64,000 nt of DNA from assembly GCF_011806575.1 (NCBI RefSeq), contig NZ_JAATOO010000005.1:62001-126000 (forward strand), written 5' to 3'. Within the stretch, counting starts at the first letter, position 1. Each line of letters starts with the position of its first letter. This document shows positions 29,191-38,600 of this stretch, piece by piece. The notes under the pieces were generated by a model. It ran no database searches and was not told the DNA's origin. It worked only from the letters and a program-made list of their open reading frames with translations. Both the position numbers and the translations under genes were made by a program. Origin of the DNA: Vibrio hepatarius (GTDB lineage: Bacteria > Pseudomonadota > Gammaproteobacteria > Enterobacterales > Vibrionaceae).

Positions 29191-30831
29191 TTAGCTCTCT
29201 GCCGCTCGACCGCGTTGTGGGAATAGTCCGCGTGGACGTTTTTGAATAAACAGGATGATAAATACCAGCACCAGTATTTTTGCCAGTACCGCGCCTGCCC
29301 ACGGCTCGAGGATCTTGTTAAACAGGCCTAAGCTCAGCCCTGCGACTAGCGTGCCCCATAAGTTGCCGACACCACCAAACACCACGACCATAAACGAATC
29401 GATGATGTACGCCTGCCCCATATTCGGACCAACGTTGGTAAGCTGAGATAACGCCACACCAGCAATACCTGCAACGCCTGAACCCAAACCAAAGGTCAAC
29501 GCATCGACCCTTTCTGAGCGGATACCCATCACTCGCGCCATACCTCGGTTTTGCGAGACTGCACGAACTTGCAAACCTAGCGGTGTCTTTTTCAACACCA
29601 TCAACAAACCGGCAAACACCATGATGCAGAAAAGAATGATGTACAGACGGTTATAAGTGAGTGACAGCATCGGGTTGATTTGTAATGCGCCAGACATCCA
29701 GTCCGGTGTGCTGACTGAGCGGTTTAAAGGAGAGAAAATAGAGCGAACCGCTTGCTGCAAGATAAGACTGATACCAAAGGTGGCAAGCAGGGTTTCTAGC
29801 GGTCGCCCGTACAAATGACGAATCACACTGCGCTCTATCGCAATACCCACTAAGCCCGAGACAATAAACGCGGCCGGAATCGACAAGATCAGCGCTAAAC
29901 CGATCTGATTTGGCATCAATTGCTGAAGCACATAGGTGGTGTAGGCACCGATCATGATCAGCTCACCATGAGCCATGTTGATTACGCCCATCACGCCAAA
30001 AGTAATCGCTAAACCGATACCCGCGAGCACCAAAACCGAACCGAGACTCAGGCCAAAGAAGGCCGTTTCAACGCCGGAATAAAGCGCTTCACTTTGTTGA
30101 TATTTACCTAATCCTTTTTTGGCAGCTTGAACCACTTGCGGTTCTGGATTTGAATTTATGATTTTATTGAGTGTTTGCAGCACGATGGGCTGCTTGTAAG
30201 TCGCGAGTTGTTCAATCGCGGTAATGCGCGTGGCGGAATCGTCAGCCAACAAAGCGTCATCAATCGAGAGTGCGAGGGCCAGCAAGTCTTGGACATCAGA
30301 GTTTGACTCCGTCTCTTGCAGAGTGCGTAGTCGCTTGACGATCGCTTTATCGTCACTGCCTAACAACTGATTGACACTGTTAAGGCGAACTTGTGCGTCT
30401 TCGCTTTTAAGCCCCATCGACGCAATTTCTAGTCGCAATATGCCACGCAGCTTATTGTTCACGCGAACTTTCTTAAACGCTCTTGGGTTAGAAATCTCTA
30501 GCTCGGTATCGTCCCAAGCGCTGGCAATAGACGTGGCTGTTTTAACATCGTTGGTGATATAGAGCGAGCGGTAGAAATCGCTTTTTCTGTCGTTAAAGTA
30601 GTACAGGTTGCCTTCTAACCAGGCAGTGAGAATCGGTGTCGAAAGCTGATTCGACTCGTTTTCGATCAACCACTCAATCGCTGATTCTTTTTGCGTGTGG
30701 CTTTTGCCTAACAAGGCGTCGGTAAATGTTTCGCGGTCAGTGACACTTGCCAGTGCGGCATTGGCACTTACTAAGCTGAACCCTAAAACAAGGAACACGA
30801 CCACTTTCAGTAGTTGGGTAATGCGTTTCAT
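29191..30831 (-). CDS. urtB: Urea ABC transporter, permease UrtB
   Basis: The frame is open to 31101, but MKRITQLL at 30831 starts a signal sequence, has AAAGGA eight bases upstream and avoids overlap with urtA. The 546-residue protein has a periplasmic helical-repeat domain (about 25-245) before the LivH-like membrane part (about 255-546, including GVINMAHGELIMIGAYTTYV). This two-part layout is usual for proteobacterial UrtB. Confidence 0.93.
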   Translation of the reverse strand: MKRITQLLKVVVFLVLGFSLVSANAALASVTDRETFTDALLGKSHTQKESAIEWLIENESNQLSTPILTAWLEGNLYYFNDRKSDFYRSLYITNDVKTATSIASAWDDTELEISNPRAFKKVRVNNKLRGILRLEIASMGLKSEDAQVRLNSVNQLLGSDDKAIVKRLRTLQETESNSDVQDLLALALSIDDALLADDSATRITAIEQLATYKQPIVLQTLNKIINSNPEPQVVQAAKKGLGKYQQSEALYSGVETAFFGLSLGSVLVLAGIGLAITFGVMGVINMAHGELIMIGAYTTYVLQQLMPNQIGLALILSIPAAFIVSGLVGIAIERSVIRHLYGRPLETLLATFGISLILQQAVRSIFSPLNRSVSTPDWMSGALQINPMLSLTYNRLYIILFCIMVFAGLLMVLKKTPLGLQVRAVSQNRGMARVMGIRSERVDALTFGLGSGVAGIAGVALSQLTNVGPNMGQAYIIDSFMVVVFGGVGNLWGTLVAGLSLGLFNKILEPWAGAVLAKILVLVFIILFIQKRPRGLFPQRGRAAES

Positions 30832-30880
30832 GAAATGCGTCCTTTGGTCTATTTGAACAACGCCAAACAGATTGATGGAA

Positions 30881-30909
30881 GCGCTTCTAAGCATGCCGCT
30901 TAGAAGCGC
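30881..30909 (-). other. Intercistronic hairpin after urtA
   Basis: GCGCTTCTAAGC (30881-30892) pairs with GCTTAGAAGCGC (30898-30909), a perfect 12-bp stem with a five-base loop, directly after the urtA stop codon. No T tract follows. It probably protects the urtA mRNA so that binding protein exceeds permease. Confidence 0.6.
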
Positions 30910-30919
30910 GAAGGGTGAC

Positions 30920-32206
30920 TTAGTTGCTGCTACCAGCACATTTGCTCGTTTCAACATTGAAGGCACCGCAAGAGAACGGCTTAGACCAGCTAGAGAACAA
31001 CTTGGCAGACTCAGGTAGGTAATCCGACCAAGCGTCACCCGCGACCAGACCTGTGGTTTCCCATACCACTTCGAACTGACCATCGTCTTGGATCTCACCA
31101 ATCAGGACGGGTTTGGTAATGTGGTGGTTTGGCAGCATGGTGGAATAGCCGCCAGAAAGGTTAGGTACTGCTACGCCAATGAGCGCGTCTTGTACCGCTT
31201 CAGGGTCAGTCGTACCTGCGTTGGTCACCGCTTGCGCCCACATATTAAAGCCAATGTAGTGTGCTTCCATTGGGTCGTTGGTAACGCGCTTATTGCTGGC
31301 GATAAACTTCTGCCACGCAGCGACAAACTCGTCGTTCGCTTCGGTATCCACGCTCATAAAGTAGTTCCAAGCCGCCAAATGACCGACCAACGGCGAGGTA
31401 TCCATACCAGACAGCTCTTCTTCACCGACAGAGAACGCCACAACAGGAATATCTTCAGACGACACACCTTGTGCGCCTAGCTCTTTATAAAATGGAACGT
31501 TGGCGTCACCGTTGATGGTAGAAACCACCGCGGTTTTCTTCCCTTCCGCGCCGAATTTCTTAATATCAGACACAATCGATTGCCAATCAGAGTGACCGAA
31601 CGGCGTGTAGTTGATCATGATGTCTTTGTCGCTGACACCTTTGTTTTTCAAATACGCTTCGAGGATTTTGTTGGTGGTACGCGGATACACATAGTCCGTC
31701 CCCGCCAGTACCCAACGTTCAATGCCTAACTCATTCATCAAATAATCGACCGCAGGAATCGCCTGCTGGTTTGGTGCAGCGCCAGTATAAAACACGTTCT
31801 TCGACGACTCTTCGCCTTCGTACTGAACCGGGTAGAACAAGATGCTATTGAGCTCTTCAAATACGGGCAGCATCGATTTACGTGATACCGATGTCCAACC
31901 ACCAAACACCACATCGACTTTCTCTTTTTCGATCAGTTCGCGTGCTTTTTCTGCAAATAAAGGCCAGTTCGATGCAGGATCCACCACAACCGCTTCGAGT
32001 TTTTTACCGAGCAAACCGCCCTTCTTGTTTTGCTCGTCAACCAACATCAAGACCGTATCTTTCAATGTGGTTTCACTGATCGCCATCGTGCCCGAGAGTG
32101 AATGCAGGACACCCACCTTGATCGTCTCTTCCGCTAACGCCATTCCTGAACTCATGGCAAGACAAGTACCCACTGCTGCAAGCTTTAATTTGAACATCTT
32201 GTTCAT
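30920..32206 (-). CDS. urtA: Urea ABC transporter, urea-binding protein UrtA
   Basis: The 428-residue periplasmic protein has a signal peptide of about 25 residues (ending MALA) and a type I periplasmic binding fold. GVLHSLSGTMAISE and GGWTSVSRKSMLPVFEE are typical of UrtA and of amide-binding FmdD-like relatives; the neighbouring urease genes favour urea. First gene of the 13-gene unit, preceded by sigma-54 and NtrC-like elements. Confidence 0.95.
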   Translation of the reverse strand: MNKMFKLKLAAVGTCLAMSSGMALAEETIKVGVLHSLSGTMAISETTLKDTVLMLVDEQNKKGGLLGKKLEAVVVDPASNWPLFAEKARELIEKEKVDVVFGGWTSVSRKSMLPVFEELNSILFYPVQYEGEESSKNVFYTGAAPNQQAIPAVDYLMNELGIERWVLAGTDYVYPRTTNKILEAYLKNKGVSDKDIMINYTPFGHSDWQSIVSDIKKFGAEGKKTAVVSTINGDANVPFYKELGAQGVSSEDIPVVAFSVGEEELSGMDTSPLVGHLAAWNYFMSVDTEANDEFVAAWQKFIASNKRVTNDPMEAHYIGFNMWAQAVTNAGTTDPEAVQDALIGVAVPNLSGGYSTMLPNHHITKPVLIGEIQDDGQFEVVWETTGLVAGDAWSDYLPESAKLFSSWSKPFSCGAFNVETSKCAGSSN

Positions 32207-32248
32207 TTTGTATCTCCATATGATGAATAGTTATTCAATAATCAATTC

Positions 32249-32264
32249 ATCAAGAAGAGTGCCA
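32249..32264 (-). promoter_or_regulatory. Sigma-54-like promoter of urtA
   Basis: On the minus strand TGGCAC, five bases, TTGAT gives the -24 GG and -12 G with the exact spacing of the RpoN consensus (TGGCAC-N5-TTGCW); only the C of the -12 GC is changed to A. It ends 42 bases before the urtA ATG. Confidence 0.7.
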
Positions 32265-32346
32265 AAAAATAAACACATCAATAACAAACATTAACCGATT
32301 GAAATAAAACAAATAATTTCAAAAACAACACCAAACAATGAACTGA

Positions 32347-32376
32347 TGCTCATTTTGGTGCGCTGCATATTGGTGC
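32347..32376. promoter_or_regulatory. Two adjacent NtrC-like enhancer sites
   Basis: Read on the minus strand, 32361-32347 is GCACCAAAATGAGCA and 32376-32362 is GCACCAATATGCAGC. Both resemble the NtrC consensus GCACYAAAATGGTGC. They lie roughly 100-120 bases upstream of the -12 element, a normal enhancer distance. Control by nitrogen limitation is inferred. Confidence 0.65.
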
Positions 32377-32616
32377 AATAAGACCAGTGATTTCACTAAT
32401 TTAGAGAGATAGTAAAAATGTGCGTGGTCAATTGGATAAACGGGGGGAAAGTTGCGGGTAGATATCAGCGATATAAATGTACCCATCATGTATTTTTTTG
32501 AGCGCATAGTTGATCGCGAGTTTAACCAACCCTGTCGATGCTTGATGAAGAGATGAAACTTCAGAGTTAAAATTGCATGAAGTACATAACACAGCGCCCA
32601 CGCTTTCAATCTGTAA
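32377..32616. other. Non-coding interval between the PL8 terminator and the urt promoter
   Basis: Together with the elements around it this is a 482-base gap. A leftward frame ending with TGA at 32428-32430 is open for about 65 codons and has protein-like content (for example KLAINYALKKI). It has no good start codon with a ribosome binding site, so it may be a gene remnant or chance. Nothing else was seen. Confidence 0.4.
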
Positions 32617-32642
32617 AAATAGCCAGCAGACGCTGGCTATTT
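32617..32642 (-). terminator. Rho-independent terminator of the PL8 gene
   Basis: ATAGCCAGC (32619-32627) pairs with GCTGGCTAT (32632-32640) over four bases, followed on the minus strand by a run of T. It lies 47 bases after the PL8 stop codon. Confidence 0.85.
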
Positions 32643-32688
32643 GTTAGTTTAAAGCATACGGTCACGAAGCTTTATCATCGTGAAGATG

Positions 32689-35600
32689 TTATTTTGCAAT
32701 CACAAAATGGTAACTGGCTCCCGCGAGGTTATCGGTTGATACCTTAAAGAAACCATCCTGCCACTGAATACGCTGCTCATCATCGCTGATAATTTGTGAG
32801 CCATCAAACAATGGGAACTTTACCTCGACTGAGTTTGCATCTCGGGTCGGTTGAGCGATCCATATATGTAGCTGACCATTTTGTTTTCTGGTAAGCAGCG
32901 AAACTTGCCCGCGAACGACCAATTCCGGTGTTGTGACCTCTTCACTCACCCATACGTTTGCCGCGTACATACCTGAACCAGACTCTGCCACGGCATGAAT
33001 TTGGCCATTTTGATGCAGTATTGTCACCTCTGGTTCTGTTGCATATTGTGCGGTCTGTGCGGCACTCTTTTGTGGCAACAGCACATAAGCATAATGGTTG
33101 TTGACTACACTATGCCCAATAGTGCTCAGTAGTCGCCATCCCTGTACTTGAGTGTTATCCATCTTACTGCTATTTAGTGTATATGGCTCAGCCCAGTCTC
33201 CCGTCTGGTAACTGCGCTCTAGGGAAACGGCCTGTTCATATGGTAAAACGATACCAAGTTGGCTACCTGACGTATTTCCTTCAATGTGTATTGTGCTTTG
33301 CGGCACCGCGCCGTCAGTGAACACTTTCCCATCGACCATGATCACATTATCGCCCTGCTCATTCAGCTTGCGAGCATCCAGTCCGGTAACGGTTTGCGCG
33401 AGACGCTCCCCCTGAATGTTTGACCCAATGGCGAGGATTTCATCGTCAAACATGAACCATGATTTCTTCGCTCGCAGACTGTCATCCCAGTTATGGAAGT
33501 CCATACCAAATGTTCCTGCCTTTTGGTTGGAAGCACCACCAACCCAATCCATATTGGTTTTTCGACCTCCGCTATAAGCACTGCGACGACCGCCACTGCC
33601 AGCTAAGACACGTGTGTCTGAGGTCGTCCCTGGAAGACGCGCCATGTCCATCAATGGCCAATGGTTGTAATGCTGCTCTAAGTCGGCATCATAAAGATAA
33701 GTCATCCCGTCTCCGGTGTACCAACCTTTAGCATTTTCACCTCGACTACCAGCTTCGTAGTTGCCTGTACGGTTTGAATGCGCCGCAATACCAAATAGGT
33801 AATTTGCCTTTCTGTGTACTACGCGATCCATATTGTGAAACAGGAAGTTCCCTTCAAGTTCACCACGAGCCAGAAGCGTATCATCAGCTAGGATTTGATT
33901 GATGATAGGAACGTAGACTAAGTCGGTCGCCACCCCATAACTACTTTGCGTTCTGTTGTTCTGAAGATGGTGCTTCAACAATGCACCTAAGCGCTTCTGT
34001 GGTTCCCCTTGTATAGCCGGATATAGCCTCAATAGCGAGCGTAAAAGCGCAGCGCCTTCACCGCTGGATTGCGACCAGCCACGTGCAATAGCGCGACCAT
34101 TCATCATATCCGGCATCTGGCCTCTAAATAGCAGTGGTTCGTAGGCCTTTTCGACCAGTCCGGTAACTTGTTTCAGTTCCTCTGGGAGTATGTCCGCCCC
34201 TTGTAGCACGAACATGACTTTACTCACACCCGATATCACTACCCCGCCATAAGTTCCGGTATAAGGTATATCCACGTGCTGGATAAAGCTACCGTCACGG
34301 TAGAAGCCATCACCACGAGTCACTTCTTTTAAAACAGGAGGTAATGCCGCCAGCGCAAGATCGACCTCATCTTTTTTATGGTCAAGCAAGCCACGGATCA
34401 ATGTGATGAGCACGGTATCAGCACGATTACCGCCAGTATTGCTAAATTGCGAGCCTCGGCTACCTTGGCTGCCATATTGGTAACGTGGATCAGGTAACAT
34501 GTAACGCGACACTTCGATGGCCGTTTGCATCATCTCTGAAGACAGCTCATCGCGCATTAATACCAAAATGTCGTTGAGTAACATTGGTACGCCAATTTCC
34601 CATTCATGCCAGTTTCCCAAATGAGTCATGCCTGTTGTGAAATGGGTGGTCAACATTGTGTTCAACGCATCAATTAAGGTTTGCTTAAGCTCCACACTTC
34701 CTTTCAACTCGCCAGGCATATGGTAGGCAATCGCCATCTGCTTAAGCCTGCGGAACGTGTCTTTGATCGCTCGGCCATCGCGCGCTCCTGCCAGAGTCAG
34801 GTCACTCCACAGTGCCGAGTGCCATTCACTTTTTGGAGCGATGGACTGCCATGCTGTTTTACCTGACAGCAGATGTTTATCGATTATGGCCTGTGCATTA
34901 GGATCGCTCGCCAACTCCGCTGTACCCACCAGATGAGTTTGCCAGTTTTTCAGCGCACCTTGGTAGGTAGCTAAGGTTTCCGAAGGCAAGAAGCCAGAGG
35001 CTTTATTCGTCATCACCAATTGCGCTGCATTTGCGCCGTCTGCCTTTTCTTTAGTCGCAAAACTGAAGTAGGTAATTTGGTCTGAGGCATTTGGGTTGCG
35101 CAACAACAGATCCAGGTAAGGTTTACCTGTATTTGCATTAATCAGATCGGTCACATCAACCTCAACCCAACGGTCAACGCCTACCTCATCATTGTTTATC
35201 GACTTCGTCACGGTGGCGATAGGTGACGTTCTGGCTGTAGTCACGTCAGGTAACGCGTTCCAGCTCAGTAAACGCTCATTCCAGTCGTAGTTATCCAGCT
35301 CCACCGCTTGCAAACTTGCCGAGCTAAGCGTTTTCAGGTCAATCACATTGGCGTACACTCGCAGCTTCGCGGCCGTTACTGATGCGCCTGCCAGAGAGGA
35401 AAGGTCAAATCGCAAAACGGAACGACGGTCGTATTTACCCGGTCCATTCTTAACGGTCATATACCCCGAGGTACCAAAGTTTTTGTCGGCATTCGCGCCA
35501 CCTTCAACTCGGCTGTCCTGAATAACGGTCAACTCTAACTCGTTTGCCAAAGCTCTTTCAGCCGCAGCTTTCTTTTCATTATCGACAGTATCGCTGGTTG

Positions 35601-38600
35601 TTCCGTCGGCCGAATCCTCAGTGGTTGAGCCTCCGCTTTCCATACTGTTGTTACCGCCTTGCGCGCCTGAACCATTACTCGCATCATTGCTATCAGATTC
35701 AGAGCTATTGTCAGCGTCAGTGGCTCCGTTTGCTACACCTTGTAAAATCAGCTGAGGTCCGTTACTACCATACTCCTTGGTCGCAAAACTGATAAAGTTT
35801 GCCCCTTGATCCGCACCAAGATCGACCAGTTCCAACACTAGGTTATTCATTGATGTTGCCGTGTTAATAGCATCGGCAATATTTAGCTCAATCCATGTAC
35901 CTTTATCAGCTTCGGTTACGCGCGTAACGTCTGACTGTGCTCGCATCGTTAGGTCAGGGAAATTTCTGTATGTTAACGTTGATTCAGACCAGGCTCCGCC
36001 TTCGACCAGACGCGCGGCTATCAAGCGATCAACCCCCTCAGTTTTTACGCCACGTATATACAAACGCAACGTTGCGTTGGCCACTTTATTCTGACCAATT
36101 TGGCTGAGGTCAAAGCGCAACAAACTGCGGCGATCGTAAACGCCAGTGCCATTTTTGAGCTGCATGTACCCGCTGCTGCCATAGTTATTCGGCGCTGAAG
36201 CTCCCCCCTGAACAAAAGCATCTTCTGTAGGCTTAATCGTCAGACCAGCATTAAGTTTTTCGGCTCCTTCTATCGTTGCCTGATCGGTCAAAGCTCCACC
36301 GTCTAACACCGCGACTGCAATGCTATCGTTCAACTTCGTAACATCTTGCCCCTGACTGAACACAAACTGCACGCTATTGCCCATCTGTGCTGCACTTCCC
36401 GGTGTAATGAGCTTTTGTGTGGTACTAACACCTTGTTTTATCACCGTCAGATTGACCACGCTGTAAGGCTGTCCCGGTGTGGACACTGTGACGACCAGCT
36501 CAGCACCAGAGCGATCTAACAAGACTACGCTTGGTTTATCGACTTTTACGCTAAGTTCCGGCGATAGCGTCAACATTCCGGCTTGATGAAACACGATACC
36601 GACAGTGCTTTTTAAGGTATGCTCAACAGCCTGAATTTCAGATGTATTCTGAAGGACCCGAACAGGCAAATTTTGTTGATATTCCGCAGTTTGTTGCGCT
36701 GTTTTTCCAGGCGCAATGATGTATTCGTAAGAAGCATCCGTTGGTTTCACACCGTGTGGAATAACCAGCGTGAACACATCTTTGTTGATCACATCGTCTG
36801 ACTCACCGCTTTTGATGAGTGACCAGCGACCAGACTGGGTTTTATTCGTGAGGCTTCTTTCGCTGGCATCTAAAAAGACGTAGCCAACACCATCATGGTG
36901 AACCCAACTGCTGCTTGCGACATCGTGTTCACCCATCGCCACGACTCGTTGACCATTACCAATCGTCACATCGCCATTGAGCAGTGTCTGGTTGAGCGTT
37001 GTATTGACATTCTCGCGGTGCGTTGAACTGATACCAGCCCCCAACGCAACAATTTCGCCACCAAAACTAAACCAAGATTTTTTCGCTTTGGTGTTACCAC
37101 CAGCGTCTGACAATGGAATTCGCTTACCACGCTCTAATCGCCAGTTTGATTCTATTCTTTCAAGGTGTGTGACATCCATGTCCATATCCATGGTTGCGAC
37201 GCCCACAGCACCGTTACTCACACCGCCAACAAATGTCACATCTTGCATTGGTGAGCCCCAATAACCCGGCGCTTCCTGATATTCTGGTGAAGTCACACCC
37301 GGTAACTTACGCCAGTCCCATACTGGGAAGATGTTGTAGTATTCCTTGCCTGACTGCATTAAGAACGTCGAACCAAAGCCCAGCCAATAGCCCAGCAAAT
37401 TTTCTCCATTACCATTTTCAGAAGGTGACATGCGTTTTGAATTCATCTTTATGCCAAACATAAAGTTGTCTGTCGCGGCAACGGAATAGTCGCTTCGCCA
37501 ATAGTGACGAAACCCATTCAGCCCCGAAGGGGCACCAAAATAGACGTGTTGTTTGTACGCTAGTGCTTCATCAGCACGTTCCGGTACTAGAGCGGCAATC
37601 ATATCCATATTGGTAAGCACCTGAACTTTATCGGTTGGATTACCCAACTCGGAAAGTTCCGTCTTAGGACGAGAGATGCCTCGGCCCAACACGTTGTAAT
37701 CGAGCTGACCTGAACGACTCATCCAGCGCATACCATCTAACAACAGACCCGCAAGCTTATCGATTTTATCTGAAGAAAATTTCCATTGCAGATCATGGAC
37801 ATTGTACGCCCAAAGCAACACTGGATTCAGGAATACTTCACCATAGCCGCCGGTGTACAACTGTGCACCATGCTGATGGAACGACCAGTCTGGCTGAATG
37901 CCTTCTTCTGTTGTAACTTCAATGGTGTTTTCAATGTCTTTCAACGCCGCACCTACGATGGTGCTGTCTTGAAGTAATAAGCCGTTGTACAGCACACATA
38001 AAGAAATATCGGTTCGGTTAGCACCTGTTTTTTCGGTATTTGGTTCGGTAGGCATTATCGTCGACACTTGCTCCTTCATCGACTCTGGTAGCGCCTCACC
38101 CAGTAACAATGCTACTGTACCTAAGTATCTTGGTTTACCGATCTGTTCCCACCACCACTGAGACGTTGGCTTGACGTCGAACCAATGCGTGAGAGCTTTC
38201 AGCGTCGCTGTCTTATATATTTCTAAGCCAGTAGATGCATACGCGACAGCAATCTTCCTCATGTAATCGAGGTGTTGCGAAGGCGCCCAAAAGTCTCTCC
38301 CTTGAGAAGCATAATCAATCCCCGGCCAGCTGCCGTCTTCGAGTTGCTGAGCAATATATTCATTGGCCTGTGCCAGCGTAGACTTCCCGGATTTGGCACT
38401 ACGCTTTGCTTCCTGAGTAATAAAGTCAGGTACGATTCGCTGCTGCAGTTTTTCAAAATCGCTAGCTGCTGTTGAAGGTTGATCTGTTTGAACGTCAGAC
38501 GTGGCGGGTGTATCGATGGCTACTTGAATGTTGTAAGTATTCTCAATCTTTTCTTTTTGATCAGAGACTTTATTTTCGATACGTTCACTGACAGCCAATA

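Noticed and set aside
30832..31101. 90-codon N-terminal extension of urtB
   Set aside because: It overlaps urtA. The ATG at 30831 has a good ribosome binding site and begins a signal sequence.
31842..32294. 150-codon forward frame across the urtA start
   Set aside because: Antisense to the signal peptide and first domain of UrtA; serine-rich shadow translation.
32319..32609. 96-codon leftward frame between urtA and the PL8 gene
   Set aside because: It covers the NtrC-like sites, lacks a ribosome binding site and has an unnatural composition. The frame ending at 32428 is more protein-like.
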